Shown here: one piece after another, positions 26,866-36,832 of the stretch | Layout of the letters: each line of letters opens with the position of its first letter | How positions within the stretch are numbered: the first letter of the stretch is position 1 | Source of the DNA: Hoylesella buccalis ATCC 35310 | Lineage (GTDB): Bacteria; Bacteroidota; Bacteroidia; Bacteroidales; Bacteroidaceae | DNA: 64,000 bases | Assembly (NCBI RefSeq): GCF_025151385.1 | Contig: NZ_CP102287.1 | Coordinates: 1,116,001 to 1,180,000 of the forward strand | Direction: 5' to 3' | Notes under the pieces: model-generated | Seen by the model: only the letters and a program-made list of their open reading frames with translations | What the model was told of the DNA's origin: nothing | Database searches by the model: none | Made by a program: the position numbers and the translations under genes

Positions 26866-27549
26866 ATGAAGAAATTCGTCACTTTATTCATCATCATCAT
26901 TTGTTCAGTAACATTTGCTGATGCACAGACTTTCCTTGATCATCTTCAGAAGAAGGAGCCAGGAAAAGCATCTGTCAAAGTTAGCCAGAGTAAGGATATC
27001 GACGAATTGGTTAACGGAAAAGCGAAAACCGCTACAACACAGACTGGTAGGACTGATAACAAAGCGCAAGACGTAAAAAATGTCGCAGCAACAAAGAATC
27101 AAAACACACCTGCAGTCACAACAAACCCGGCGGAGAAGAATGGTCAGAAACCTAAAGAGGGAGCTGAAACGAAACATGATTCCACGGCTAGACATGAAGA
27201 TAAACGACTGCAAAACGAAGAAACTTCGACCAATGAGATGGAGATTCCCACCGTCGACTTGCGCAAAAAAGTGATGCGGAAGGGGTATAAGATCAATGGA
27301 TACCGTGTGCAAGTCTATGCTGGAGGCAACTCACGAGCCGACAGACAACGAGCAGAAGCCGCCAGAGACATCATCAAACAGACGTTTCCTAATGAGCCGG
27401 TTTACGTTCATTTCTATTCTCCCAGATGGATTTGTCGCGTAGGTAATTATCGAAGTTATGAAGAAGCGGCTCACATTCTCAAGCAAGTGAAAGGTCTTGG
27501 GTATAAACAAGCCAGCATTGTACGCGGCAAAATTACTGTACAATATTAA
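26866..27549 (+). CDS. secreted SPOR-domain protein
   Basis: 227 residues. A signal peptide (cleavage after TFADAQ) precedes a low-complexity, Lys/Thr/Gln-rich linker (~40-130) and a C-terminal SPOR domain (~145-225: GYRVQVYAGGNSRADRQRAEAARDI; VYVHFYSPRWICRVGNYRSYEEA). SPOR domains bind denuded glycan strands of septal peptidoglycan, so a cell-wall or division role is likely. It lies between tpiA and folE, an arrangement often seen in Bacteroidetes. Confidence 0.88.
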   Translation: MKKFVTLFIIIICSVTFADAQTFLDHLQKKEPGKASVKVSQSKDIDELVNGKAKTATTQTGRTDNKAQDVKNVAATKNQNTPAVTTNPAEKNGQKPKEGAETKHDSTARHEDKRLQNEETSTNEMEIPTVDLRKKVMRKGYKINGYRVQVYAGGNSRADRQRAEAARDIIKQTFPNEPVYVHFYSPRWICRVGNYRSYEEAAHILKQVKGLGYKQASIVRGKITVQY

Positions 27550-27570
27550 ACAATAGGAACGAAGAAACAA

Positions 27571-28164
27571 ATGAATTCAGATACTGAATTTCGTGAAGGC
27601 CTGGACGAACTGGCCTCACATTACGAAAAAATATTATCACTTCTCGGCGAAGACCCACAGCGCGAAGGCCTGCAGAAGACACCCATGCGTGTGGCAAAAG
27701 CCATGCAAGTGCTGACAAGAGGATACGCACAAGACCCCAAACAAGTGCTTCTCGATGCGCTGTTTGATGAGAAATACAATCAAATGGTCATCGTCAAAGA
27801 CATTGATTTCTTCTCCATGTGCGAGCACCACATGCTGCCTTTCTATGGAAAAGTGCATGTAGCCTACATCCCCAACGGCCACATCACCGGATTAAGCAAA
27901 ATAGCTCGCGTGGTAGACATATACAGTCACCGTCTGCAAGTGCAAGAACGTCTGACGCAACAAATCGGAGATTGCATCCAAAGTGCACTCAAACCTCTTG
28001 GAGTGATGGTAGTGATTGAGGCTAAACACATGTGCATGCAGATGCGCGGAGTGGAGAAACAAAACTCCATCACCACTACCAGTGCATTCAGTGGTGCCTT
28101 CAATCAAGCCAAAACCCGTGAGGAGTTCATGAATCTTCTGCGTGGGGAATCAAAGAGAATATAA
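27571..28164 (+). CDS. folE: GTP cyclohydrolase I
   Basis: Converts GTP to 7,8-dihydroneopterin triphosphate, the first step of tetrahydrofolate synthesis. 197 residues, with the zinc/active-site motif [21 protein letters not shown] in two parts (Cys and two His at ~88-92), [22 protein letters not shown], and [12 protein letters not shown] carrying the third zinc ligand Cys. Length is slightly short but usual for this phylum. It begins 21 bp after the SPOR gene. Confidence 0.97.
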   Translation: MNSDTEFREGLDELASHYEKILSLLGEDPQREGLQKTPMRVAKAMQVLTRGYAQDPKQVLLDALFDEKYNQMVIVKDIDFFSMCEHHMLPFYGKVHVAYIPNGHITGLSKIARVVDIYSHRLQVQERLTQQIGDCIQSALKPLGVMVVIEAKHMCMQMRGVEKQNSITTTSAFSGAFNQAKTREEFMNLLRGESKRI

Positions 28165-28181
28165 ATAAATTTTCACCAATA

Positions 28182-28298
28182 GTGTTTGGCATCTGTCCTC
28201 TTTCATTGTGGTGTTTCCTCACCATCAACAAGCAATTGGACGGCTATTCGGCCTTCTCAAAATCAACATAAGATGGCAACTTGAGGATTGCCAAACAC
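28182..28298. repeat. 117-bp inverted-repeat region between folE and the exonuclease III gene
   Basis: Perfect 10-bp arms GTGTTTGGCA (28182-28191) and TGCCAAACAC (28289-28298), with extra pairing inside (CCTC with GAGG). It could form a long RNA hairpin ending the folE transcript or controlling the next gene (start 28324). There is no T-run directly after it. Confidence 0.45.
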
Positions 28299-28323
28299 AA
28301 TTATTCACGATTAAGCTAAGTAT

Positions 28324-29073
28324 ATGAAGTTTATCTCATGGAACGTTAACGGGCTGAGGGCCTGTGTGAAGAAGGATTTTGAAGCATCATTCCATCATTT
28401 GGACGCTGACTTTTTTTGCCTGCAAGAAACCAAAATGCAGGCAGGTCAATTGGACTTACAGTTTGAAGGCTATCAATCGTATTGGAACTATGCCGACAAG
28501 AAAGGCTATTCGGGTACCGCCATCTACACCAAACACGAACCACTGAACGTGACGTATGGCTTGGGAATAGACGAACACGACCACGAAGGACGAGTGATAA
28601 CCTTGGAGATGGAGGACTTTTTCCTCATCACCGTCTATGTTCCCAACTCGCAAGATGAGCTTCGCCGACTTGACTATCGTATGCAATGGGAAGACGATTT
28701 CCGAGCTTACGTTATGCAATTGGATGCCATCAAACCAGTGATTATCTGCGGAGACCTGAACGTTGCCCATGAAGAAATTGACCTGAAGAACCCCAAGACC
28801 AATCGCCGCAATGCCGGTTTTACAGACGAAGAGCGTGAAAAGATGACCATTTTGCTTAACAATGGCTTTATAGATACCTTTCGTTATCTTTATCCTGAGC
28901 AAGTAACATACTCGTGGTGGTCGTACAGATTTCGTGCAAGAGAAAAGAATGCCGGCTGGCGTATTGACTATTTTCTCATTTCAGAACAACTCAAAGAACG
29001 ACTCGTTGATGCTAAAATACATACAGAGATTTTAGGAAGCGACCACTGTCCCGTGGAATTGGAGCTACTATAA
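28324..29073 (+). CDS. xth: exodeoxyribonuclease III family AP endonuclease
   Basis: Base-excision repair enzyme cleaving DNA at abasic sites, with 3'-5' exonuclease activity. 249 residues of the EEP fold: [10 protein letters not shown] (metal Asn), CLQETKMQ (catalytic Glu ~34), [37 protein letters not shown] (Asp and Asn), [22 protein letters not shown], and the terminal [11 protein letters not shown] with the catalytic Asp-His. All active-site residues are present. It is convergent with the lysozyme gene. Confidence 0.95.
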   Translation: MKFISWNVNGLRACVKKDFEASFHHLDADFFCLQETKMQAGQLDLQFEGYQSYWNYADKKGYSGTAIYTKHEPLNVTYGLGIDEHDHEGRVITLEMEDFFLITVYVPNSQDELRRLDYRMQWEDDFRAYVMQLDAIKPVIICGDLNVAHEEIDLKNPKTNRRNAGFTDEEREKMTILLNNGFIDTFRYLYPEQVTYSWWSYRFRAREKNAGWRIDYFLISEQLKERLVDAKIHTEILGSDHCPVELELL

Positions 29074-29196
29074 ATCCTTCCCACTCCTATCATTATCAAG
29101 ATAAATACTATTATTCCATTCGAGAATAAACCACAATGAATGGCTTCGGCAGACAGGTTTTTACCTCTTAGAACAACTTTTTCTTGCCAGAAGTCA

Positions 29197-30042
29197 TTAT
29201 TCATTCGATTTTAATGGAAGCAGGATATCAGTGATTGTCGTGCCGGATGCAAACGCATCCAAATCCACTTCACGATTGATACCACTCACCCATCCATGCT
29301 GATCGCGTTGCCATATATAGTGCCGATGAGCGCCATTCACCACGGGAGCCTCATCACTATAATGAGCAATGAATAGGGGTAGCTTATCAAAACGGGACGA
29401 AAGATGGGCATTATAGAAGCGACTATCGGCATAAAGTAGCGGAGACGAACCGTAATGTTGCTTCACCAACCCTACAAAAACAGCCAAACTATCCTGTATT
29501 TGGCGCTTATTCCACCCTTTTACCCCCGACCATTCCACATCAACCATCGGCAAAAGATGCTGAGATGTACTGTCAACTTGGGTGATAAAGTTGTTGAATT
29601 GTGAACGCATAGAACTAGAAGAGGTCAAAAAATGATACGACCCAACCAACAATCCCGCACGCTTGGCCTCTCGTATATTGTACTGATAAAGCGTATCGAC
29701 GTGCGTACTGCCCTCGGTAGCTTTGATATATACAAACTGAATGCATGTGTCGCTGGCCACCAAAGGCCAATCGATAGGTCCTTGATGATGCGAAACATCG
29801 ATACCATCATAATGATATTTGCTCCGGGGATGAGGCAGCAAACCGCTTTGCCAAGCCGTAGTTTGCAAACCTGAAAGAAAACTTCTGTACTGCTCTGGGA
29901 AAAAGATAACCACCGAACAGAACACAAAAAACAAAACAGACACCACAATAGCCATGGCCTTCAGCCTTCTCTTCCACCTTGAACCGTGGTGGTGATGGCG
30001 ATGATGGTGGTGCCGATAGGAATGTGAACGTTGGTTGGTCAT
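29197..30042 (-). CDS. GH25 family lysozyme with histidine-rich cytoplasmic tail
   Basis: Peptidoglycan N-acetylmuramidase. 281 residues: a His-rich N-terminus (HSYRHHHHRHHHHGSR, residues ~6-21), a basic stretch, one TM helix (~29-48) acting as a signal anchor, and a GH25 domain from ~78. The catalytic Asp/Glu region reads YDGIDVSHHQGPIDW and LLPMVDVEWSG, and the domain ends with INREVDLDAFA. It is predicted to be anchored in the inner membrane with the domain in the periplasm. It stands alone; the His-rich tail could bind metal ions, which is an inference. Confidence 0.9.
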   Translation of the reverse strand: MTNQRSHSYRHHHHRHHHHGSRWKRRLKAMAIVVSVLFFVFCSVVIFFPEQYRSFLSGLQTTAWQSGLLPHPRSKYHYDGIDVSHHQGPIDWPLVASDTCIQFVYIKATEGSTHVDTLYQYNIREAKRAGLLVGSYHFLTSSSSMRSQFNNFITQVDSTSQHLLPMVDVEWSGVKGWNKRQIQDSLAVFVGLVKQHYGSSPLLYADSRFYNAHLSSRFDKLPLFIAHYSDEAPVVNGAHRHYIWQRDQHGWVSGINREVDLDAFASGTTITDILLPLKSNE

Positions 30043-30167
30043 GATTTAAACAGCTATGGATTGGCACATTTTTTTAAAGACATATCAAATCATAGGACAA
30101 GCCATCTGGCATCAATCCACCTGTCCATGCGCATCCAACACAGGCTGCAAGAAGGTCGATACGTCTG

Positions 30168-30674
30168 CTATTGCTTGTTTTCATCCTTGATAACAAGTTT
30201 TCCTCTGAACAAAATTTGCTCTCGTTTCTGCGCCCTTACCAGCAGGTCAACCTGTCCGTTATCAAAAATTTCCATCATATAGGCGTATCGATCTTCATCG
30301 TTTTCCACATAAATATCCATTTTTGTCAACCCTTTTTTAGGGCTACTGACAGCATAATCTTGAATAGGAGCGTCGAACACCAAGGCCTTTCCGCCCCCGT
30401 ATGGAATATTGTAGGCACGCCCATAGTAGGGAAGATATGAATAAAGCGTGTCGCCAGACATGCGGATGCCATACCCATAGTCTAGATGCTTCAATCCCGC
30501 ACGGAAAGGAATGACATAATTAATATCCACTGCCATCTTTTTATTTTCAATGGCCTCGTGAACCTTTTGCGCCGTCCAGGCCAACTTCACGTCCTTCTGC
30601 TGTGATGTCAAACGGCTTGATGAGCATCCCACCAGAAGAGCAAACACACTACATAAAAGGAACTCATTTCTCAT
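30168..30674 (-). CDS. DUF4251 lipoprotein
   Basis: 168 residues from the ATG at 30674, which follows a TTGGAGG ribosome-binding site; the frame's earlier TTG (30686) is unlikely. Lipobox LVGCSS (Cys ~17). The body contains DINYVIPFRAGLKHLDYGYGIRMSGDTLYSYLPYYGRAY and MDIYVENDEDRYAYMMEIFDNGQVDLLV in sequence, the pattern of the DUF4251 family. Function is unknown. It is monocistronic between the lysozyme and the endonuclease genes. Confidence 0.82.
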   Translation of the reverse strand: MRNEFLLCSVFALLVGCSSSRLTSQQKDVKLAWTAQKVHEAIENKKMAVDINYVIPFRAGLKHLDYGYGIRMSGDTLYSYLPYYGRAYNIPYGGGKALVFDAPIQDYAVSSPKKGLTKMDIYVENDEDRYAYMMEIFDNGQVDLLVRAQKREQILFRGKLVIKDENKQ

Positions 30675-30747
30675 GAAAGCCTCCAATTTTTCTGCTAATA
30701 TACATTTTTTTCAGCAGTATCACACCATTTATCTCAACTAAATGCCG

Positions 30748-32298
30748 TTATTTCTTGAGATGTTTTCTGCCATGTTGAATCACCACTCCTCTGTAATTCC
30801 TGCGCACCCGGTGCCCAAACAAATCAAACATCGGTGCCGCTGGGTCCAGCTTATTCCAATCGGTAATTACTCGGGAGATGCCCGTAGGCACACTTCCTGT
30901 CACCTTCAAGTTTCTGATTTCCCAGGTTGGCGCACACGAAGTGGTACTCTTGTAGACGAAAGCCACTTGTATTTTCTTGCCAGCATAGGCACTCAAATTG
31001 ATGGGATTGGTCTGTACAAACTTCCAATTTTCAAGTCCAGGAATCTCAACATTCAACTTCGTCCATGTCGATTGTCCTACCTCTTGAACCATCACAGACA
31101 AGAATTCTCCTCCCCTATTTTTGTAACTCTTTAAAAAGTTGCAAGCCTGTTCAAAACTCATTTGTGCTTTTTCATACGCAGTTAAATCGATGACAGGCGA
31201 TATCAACCAACTTTCAGCAGCCTGGTTTGCGCTATAGACATAGGCAGATGCCTTCATACACTGCACGTTGTCTTTCGCATAACTGAACCAAACGTAAGTC
31301 ATCCCGTTTGACAATTTCTTGTTGTCGACAGTGAACATCCCCTTGCCCGATGCAAACGACTCATTGAAAACCACGCCATCCACACCCGGTTGGGGTGTTG
31401 GGTCGGGTGTAGGATCAGGCACCACGACGCTACCTCCGCTGCGGTAATGATCATAACTAAAGGCTACATTCACAGAATCGCCCCAAATATAATCCTCCAA
31501 CCCCGGATAATCTACAAACGGATTTCTGTTGCCTTGAGCTTTTGCCACCGCCTCATTGCGATTGATCTCCTTGTCACTCACAGGATCTTTCTTCGCCCAA
31601 CGCAGTAGCATGTCCATCTGCCACTTGACCAACGGCTTGTAGGCATTTCCCGAAAAGATGTTGGCACCTCCACTTCCGCTCGACCATTTTGACACATTAC
31701 TCTCATAACAAGTAATCATGTAGAAATAAATTCGAGCCAAATCGCCCTTGTATTCATCGTTGGGTTCAAACACCGTTCCACCGTAACCTGGCAAAGTACA
31801 CGTTCCAAGTTTGCTGAATCCATTGTTCGACTGGTACTTCTCACCCTTAGTTTCGCCATAAGGAAAATTGCTTCTTCGATTGTTCACATAGCCATCTGAG
31901 GGCAGGATGTGATGAGCGTCATACTTCATCGGCTTGGCTTTAAAGAACCAACTCTGAGGCACCGTGTGCTCTCGGTTGTAGCCGTCGCCTTCACCTGAAT
32001 ATTGATGTCCTTGCGCACTACTGCCAATGATATAATTGGTAGTGTTGGAATAGATGTCGTAAAGTTTGCCGTCAGCACGCCGATCGGACGTACGGTAAAT
32101 CGCCCACAGACCATCGTAAGAACCGTGAATGGAACCGGAAATGACGTGAAAAAAGGCTGTCTTCAACGCTGCACCCGTTTTTCCATTCGTACTTTCGTAA
32201 TAGGTTCCCGTGCGGTTGGGACCTTGGGCCCACAAAGTGGCAGTTCCTAACATGAGCGTTGACAAGAAGATATGTCGTAGATTAGATGATTTCAGCAT
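30748..32298 (-). CDS. secreted endonuclease I family nuclease with C-terminal beta domain
   Basis: 516 residues from ATG 32298. The longer start at 32328 lies inside a -7 box. Signal peptide (cleavage after ATLWAQ), then an endonuclease I (EndA/NucM-type, beta-beta-alpha metal) domain: YNREHTVPQSWFF with the catalytic His (~110), DAHHILPSDGYVNNRRSNFPYG, and LARIYFYMITCYE. After a Pro-rich linker (PDPTPDPTPQPG) comes a carbohydrate-binding-like beta domain (~310-465). A short C-terminal module, APMFDLFGHRVRRNYRGVV, resembles sorting tails of surface proteins in this group. It probably degrades extracellular DNA for nutrients. Confidence 0.87.
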   Translation of the reverse strand: MLKSSNLRHIFLSTLMLGTATLWAQGPNRTGTYYESTNGKTGAALKTAFFHVISGSIHGSYDGLWAIYRTSDRRADGKLYDIYSNTTNYIIGSSAQGHQYSGEGDGYNREHTVPQSWFFKAKPMKYDAHHILPSDGYVNNRRSNFPYGETKGEKYQSNNGFSKLGTCTLPGYGGTVFEPNDEYKGDLARIYFYMITCYESNVSKWSSGSGGANIFSGNAYKPLVKWQMDMLLRWAKKDPVSDKEINRNEAVAKAQGNRNPFVDYPGLEDYIWGDSVNVAFSYDHYRSGGSVVVPDPTPDPTPQPGVDGVVFNESFASGKGMFTVDNKKLSNGMTYVWFSYAKDNVQCMKASAYVYSANQAAESWLISPVIDLTAYEKAQMSFEQACNFLKSYKNRGGEFLSVMVQEVGQSTWTKLNVEIPGLENWKFVQTNPINLSAYAGKKIQVAFVYKSTTSCAPTWEIRNLKVTGSVPTGISRVITDWNKLDPAAPMFDLFGHRVRRNYRGVVIQHGRKHLKK

Positions 32299-32325
32299 AA
32301 AAAATAATTTGAATTTGATTGTTTG

Positions 32326-32333
32326 CAAATTTA
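32326..32333 (-). promoter_or_regulatory. -7 box of the endonuclease gene
   Basis: Minus strand TAAATTTG, perfect match; start expected near 32319, 21 nt before the ATG at 32298. Confidence 0.55.
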
Positions 32334-32599
32334 CAAAACAATCTTATTTATCCATATAAATTTACAAGAAAAGTCGTTCTCACCTTAATATCCTATGCTT
32401 ATACGGCAACAAATGTAGCCTATTTTGAATCAGTCATAAGAATAATGTAGGGACGCACGACCAGTCTGTCAGCAAATCCAATAGCCACCTGCTATATTTT
32501 TTTCATTGTCAGTCAACCTCGCAACAATCAATTGTCATACTGAATGCAACACCATTATTCATCAAAGCAAAATGTTATGAACCACATCACGACCTTGTA

Positions 32600-32998
32600 A
32601 ATGTTGAAAATTTTACCCGAAAAACGGGCCTAAAACAGCTCATCAATGTTGATCATCTAGAAAAAAATGATAGGCACGCAGGGTGCAAATCGATTGATTG
32701 GTGGGTCCGAAAACTCTATTTTTACCAATAAAGTGATGGTTTTATGCACACAAATGCATCTTATTGGCGGCCAATAGGCATGGGTTAATGCTGCAATAGC
32801 ATGCGAATTACAACCTTAAAGCATTGCTTTTGGCTTAAAAATGCATGAAAAACAGTGGGCCAGCAGTAAAAAGATTTATAACTTATTGTATTATAATTAC
32901 TTATAAACCATTCGCATGCTAACCGTATTTGCAAAGACTGAAAAGGTTGTTGGGAAATACGCCAAATATGAAGAGGTTTGTTGTCAAGAAAATTCATC
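32600..32998 (+). repeat. intergenic 22-bp phased array and hairpin, family copy D
   Basis: Starts with a leader block containing CTAGAAAAAAATGATAGGC (about 32653-32672), which also occurs in copy E. GCAT cores follow at 32756, 32778, 32799, 32821 and 32843 (spacings 22, 21, 22, 22). Then come an inverted repeat CGTATTT (32924-32930) / AAATACG (32955-32961), CCAAATATGAAGAGG (32963-32977) and the tail TTGTCAAGAAAATTCATC (32981-32998). It fills most of the 820-bp gap between the endonuclease and the transporter genes. No ORF in it looks real. Confidence 0.78.
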
Positions 32999-33120
32999 AT
33001 TGTTGAGCATCGTGATTTCCACACACAACCTTTCAAACCCATTTGCCCATGCTGTTGCCAAAACAATAAAATTGGGCGTTATGAGGGTTAAACATGCCTC
33101 ATGAAAGGCATGCAGAGTCT

Positions 33121-34953
33121 TTAGAACGGGAACAGCAAGGGCAGCACAAACGTCATCACCAAACCGATGAGCAACTGAAGGGGCAAGCCTACCTTGATAT
33201 AGTCCATGAACTGGTATTGGCCAGCCTTCATCACCAGCGCATTGGGTGGTGTGGAGAAAGGCGATGCGAAACACATGCTGGCACCCAACGTCACGGCAAA
33301 AAGGAATGCGTATGGGCTTACTCCTACCTGTGAGGCGGCCGACATGGCGATAGGTGCCATGAGCACGGCCGTAGCGGTGTTGCTGATGAACATGGTTAAG
33401 AGTGTGGTAGTGTAATAAACCCCTGCCAGCAGCACCATGGGACCCATGTTACCCAAGGCATTGACCAGCGAGCTGGATATAAGAGTCGAAACACCCGTCT
33501 TCTCCAAGGCTATGGACATGGGCATCATGGCAGCGATGAGTACGATGCTCTCCCACTTGATGGTTTTGTAGGCCGCCTCGACATTTCGGAAACAACCTGT
33601 GAGCACCATAAGCAATCCCGCGACGATGACCGCAGTAACCGGTTCAACGGGAATAAAGTCGAATACCATCATGCATACCATCAGCAACATGATGAGCGCA
33701 GCAACGGGTGCCTTGTAGTTGAGCGTTACCTTGCTGGCTTGTTCAATGGGCCTGCCCAACACCACCCAGTCGCTTTCAGCCATGTCCAACTTGTCGATGT
33801 TGCTCCACAAGCCTTGCACCAGCAGCACGTCGCCAGCCAATAACTTCTGATCGGAGAGGTTCTTCAGCATATAATCGCCATGGCGGCGGATTCCCACCAC
33901 ATTGATGTTGTACTGTTCGCCAATGCCCGAATCCTTAAGCCGTATGCCGTTGATGCGCGAATTGGGCATCAACACCAGCTCAGCCATACCAATGTCATAG
34001 AAGTCAACCGAACTGTCATCGAGCTTAGCCAACCCATTTTCCGCAGCAAAGGTTTCCATCTTGTCGGTGTCACCTGCAAGGTACAGCAGGTTACCAACGC
34101 GCAGCACGGTAGATGGCTTTGGCACATTTTGCTTAACCTGCCGCATAATACGATTGGTATTGGTTAGTTCTTTCCTGATTTCGATAATCGACAGGCCATG
34201 CCTGTTGCGCAGGTCGAGCTGGGCTACCGTCTTTCCCACCAGTGGCGAATGACTGCCAATGCGGTAGGCCTCCGTATAGCTTTGCAACTGATATTCGGAC
34301 ACCAGTTCGTCCATGCTCTTGCTCTTGGACTTCCTGCGCCTACCTTCTTTCTTTTCCTTGCCAAGGAATATACGGCTCAGCGGCAACAGCACTATGATAC
34401 CTAAGGTAATACATACGATGCCAACGGGAAAGAACGAGAAGAACGACAATGGTTCAAAACCTGCGTCGGTGAGTGCTTCCTGAATGACAAGGTTAGGCGG
34501 CGTACCAATAAGTGTGAGCATTCCGCCCAGACTACTGGCAAAGGCCAGTGGCATAAGCAGCTTGCCGGGACTGGTATTCGACTGTGCCGCCATGCTCACC
34601 ACGATGGGCATCATCAGTGCCACCGTGCCAGTGTTGCTGACAAAGGCGCCGATGAAAGAGGTTGTGAGTATCACCAGCAGGAAGAGCTTGATGTCGTTGC
34701 CCTTGGATAAGCGTATGATGCGCTGGCTGGCTGCCTTGGCCAATCCTGTTTGCAGAATGGCACCGCCCACCACAAACAAGCCAATCATCATGATGACTAC
34801 CTTGGAAGAAAAGCCAGAGAGGGCCTCTTCAGGCGTCAGAATACCAGCTAAAAGCAACACTGACAGGGCGCACAAGGCTACAATATCAGCACGCAGACGA
34901 CCAACGACAAACATGATGACTGTAACAAGAAGTACAATGAGTGTAAGAATCAT
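33121..34953 (-). CDS. SLC13-family permease with RCK_C (TrkA-C) domains
   Basis: 610 residues. An ArsB/NhaD/SLC13-type transporter with ~10-12 TM helices and duplicated signature segments: GAFVSNTGTVALMMPIVV with TLIGTPPNLVIQEA, and FISNTATAVLMAPIAM with FSTPPNALVMKAG. Two regulatory RCK_C domains sit in the central cytoplasmic part (~205-390; HSPLVGKTVAQLDLRNRHGLSIIEIRK and SRINGIRLKDSGIGEQYNINVVGIRR). These domains suggest ligand- or ion-gated transport; the substrate (sulfate, dicarboxylate or cation) is not evident. The ATG at 34953 is chosen over the frame start at 35049 because the first TM helix then begins at residue 2 and the -7 box is at 35025-35032. Confidence 0.88.
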   Translation of the reverse strand: MILTLIVLLVTVIMFVVGRLRADIVALCALSVLLLAGILTPEEALSGFSSKVVIMMIGLFVVGGAILQTGLAKAASQRIIRLSKGNDIKLFLLVILTTSFIGAFVSNTGTVALMMPIVVSMAAQSNTSPGKLLMPLAFASSLGGMLTLIGTPPNLVIQEALTDAGFEPLSFFSFFPVGIVCITLGIIVLLPLSRIFLGKEKKEGRRRKSKSKSMDELVSEYQLQSYTEAYRIGSHSPLVGKTVAQLDLRNRHGLSIIEIRKELTNTNRIMRQVKQNVPKPSTVLRVGNLLYLAGDTDKMETFAAENGLAKLDDSSVDFYDIGMAELVLMPNSRINGIRLKDSGIGEQYNINVVGIRRHGDYMLKNLSDQKLLAGDVLLVQGLWSNIDKLDMAESDWVVLGRPIEQASKVTLNYKAPVAALIMLLMVCMMVFDFIPVEPVTAVIVAGLLMVLTGCFRNVEAAYKTIKWESIVLIAAMMPMSIALEKTGVSTLISSSLVNALGNMGPMVLLAGVYYTTTLLTMFISNTATAVLMAPIAMSAASQVGVSPYAFLFAVTLGASMCFASPFSTPPNALVMKAGQYQFMDYIKVGLPLQLLIGLVMTFVLPLLFPF

Positions 34954-35024
34954 ATTAAAATAAAATATATTTCTGGTTGTAAATAAAATAGCGTGAACAA
35001 TGGTTATTTCATGATAACCACTGG

Positions 35025-35032
35025 CAAATATA
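35025..35032 (-). promoter_or_regulatory. -7 box of the SLC13/RCK transporter gene
   Basis: Minus strand TATATTTG, perfect match; start near 35018, ~65-nt leader. The 34954-35271 gap holds this and a divergent promoter for the antiporter; nothing else was seen. Confidence 0.6.
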
Positions 35033-35184
35033 CGAAAAAAAAATGACAATCAGGCTGACATGTACAGGAAATGACTACTACGATACATGGAAGCATGTTT
35101 TCATGGCATGAGTTATTCATGACATTCGTATGAGGAAGAAGCGCTTTTCTTGCTCAATCAGACATATAATTTAATAATTTTATG

Positions 35185-35192
35185 TAAGTTTG
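35185..35192 (+). promoter_or_regulatory. -7 box of the K+/H+ antiporter gene
   Basis: TAAGTTTG, perfect match to TAnnTTTG, ~80 bp before the ATG at 35272. Confidence 0.55.
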
Positions 35193-35271
35193 CAAATGAT
35201 AAATGGAATCACCAAGGACGGTGAAGTTGTTCACAAGATGACATACATTTAAACCATTTGCTTAACGCGCT

Positions 35272-36756
35272 ATGATTACCTTTACAGCAGAAAACATATT
35301 TCTCTTTGGCTCGTTCCTCGTGCTGATTAGCATTCTCATCAGCAAGACGGGCTATCGGTTCGGCATCCCCACCCTGCTGCTGTTCCTTTTTACCGGTATG
35401 GGTTTTGGCAAAGAAGGACTCGGCTTAACATTCGACAGCCCGAAAGACACGCAGATGATTGGTATGATAGCCTTGAGCGTCATTCTCTTTTCAGGAGGAA
35501 TGGACACCAAGTTCAAGGAAATCAAGCCCATTATTGGCCCAGGTGTGCTGCTCTCCACATTGGGTGTCATCATGACCACCGTCCTCACGGGCGGGTTTAT
35601 CTTTGCTCTCTCACAGTGGGCAGGGATGGATATCAGGCTGTCGCTCATCGTGTCGATGCTACTGGCGGCCACCATGTCATCCACCGACTCGGCATCAGTC
35701 TTCAGTCTGTTGCGCACACAACGCATCGGCCTGAAGCACAAGCTACGGCCAATGCTCGAGCTGGAGAGCGGCAGCAACGACCCTATGGCCTACATGCTCA
35801 CCATCGCACTGATGAATGTAGCACTGTCGGGAGGCGAACTTTCTTTCTCTGACCTGTTGTTCGATGTGGCCGAACAGTTTGTGTTGGGCAGTGCATTGGG
35901 CTACGGTGCCGGTCGAATGTCCGTATGGCTGGCCAATCGTATCAACCTTCCGAACCCATCACTCTATCCTGTTTTGCTGCTGAGCATGGTGTTCATCACA
36001 TTCACCCTGACCGACCTGCTGAACGGAAACGGCTACCTGGCGGTGTATATCGCAGGACTTGTGGTGGGCAACTGTCGCCTATCGTATCGCCGCGAGATGA
36101 CCACCTTCATGGAAGGCCTTACCTGGCTGCTGCAAATCGTGTTGTTCCTCACGCTCGGTCTGCTGGTCAATCCGTCCGAACTCATTGGCGTGAGTCTGTT
36201 CTCCCTGGCCATTGCCGTGTTCATGATGCTCGTCGCACGGCCGCTGAGCGTATACCTCTGCCTGCTGCCCTATCGCAACATACCCTTCAAGGCTAAGGCA
36301 TTCCTTTCTTGGGTGGGCCTGCGCGGCGCCGTTCCCATTATCTTTGCCACCTATCCGCTAATCAATGGTGTGGAGGGTGCTGACATCTTGTTCAACATTG
36401 TGTTCTTCATCACGTTGCTGTCGCTTACCATTCAGGGCACTACCATCTCGCTCTCCGCCAAAAAACTCAAACTTGACATGCCCGAAGAAAAAACAGGAAA
36501 CGAGTTTGGGGTGGAGATACCCGAAGAGTTGGGGTCGAAGTTGCGCGAGGTGACACTCACAGAAGCCATGCTCGAAAACGGCAACTTGCTCTCGCAGATG
36601 GATGTTCCTCAGGGCACGCTCGTCATGATGGTGAAACGCGGGAAAACCATTTTGGTTCCCAATGGACAGTTGCCACTGGAAGAAGGCGACATCTTACTTT
36701 GCCTCTCCAGTGCTGTCCAACGCACGCAGGATGTTCGCAAACATCCACATTGGTAA
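35272..36756 (+). CDS. potassium/proton antiporter, CPA1/NhaP2 (CvrA) family
   Basis: 494 residues. The N-terminal ~385 residues form a CPA1-type Na+/H+ exchanger domain with ~12-13 TM helices: ISKTGYRFGIPTLLLFLFTGMGFG, AATMSSTDSASVFSLLR, and the ion-binding ELESGSNDPMAYMLT with the Asn-Asp pair (~163-165). The LSWVGLRGAVPIIFA segment is typical of K+/H+ antiporters of the NhaP2 type. The C-terminus (~410-490) is an RCK_C domain (VPQGTLVMMVKRGKTILVPNG). It likely exports K+ or Na+ for cytoplasmic ion homeostasis. It is divergent from the SLC13/RCK gene, which also carries RCK_C domains. Confidence 0.92.
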   Translation: MITFTAENIFLFGSFLVLISILISKTGYRFGIPTLLLFLFTGMGFGKEGLGLTFDSPKDTQMIGMIALSVILFSGGMDTKFKEIKPIIGPGVLLSTLGVIMTTVLTGGFIFALSQWAGMDIRLSLIVSMLLAATMSSTDSASVFSLLRTQRIGLKHKLRPMLELESGSNDPMAYMLTIALMNVALSGGELSFSDLLFDVAEQFVLGSALGYGAGRMSVWLANRINLPNPSLYPVLLLSMVFITFTLTDLLNGNGYLAVYIAGLVVGNCRLSYRREMTTFMEGLTWLLQIVLFLTLGLLVNPSELIGVSLFSLAIAVFMMLVARPLSVYLCLLPYRNIPFKAKAFLSWVGLRGAVPIIFATYPLINGVEGADILFNIVFFITLLSLTIQGTTISLSAKKLKLDMPEEKTGNEFGVEIPEELGSKLREVTLTEAMLENGNLLSQMDVPQGTLVMMVKRGKTILVPNGQLPLEEGDILLCLSSAVQRTQDVRKHPHW

Positions 36757-36832
36757 TGGCCACTCTCTGAGATGAGCTAACCCTTCTGAAGAAATTCTGT
36801 TGCAATACCAGGTGAAGTTGGTGGCATGGCAT

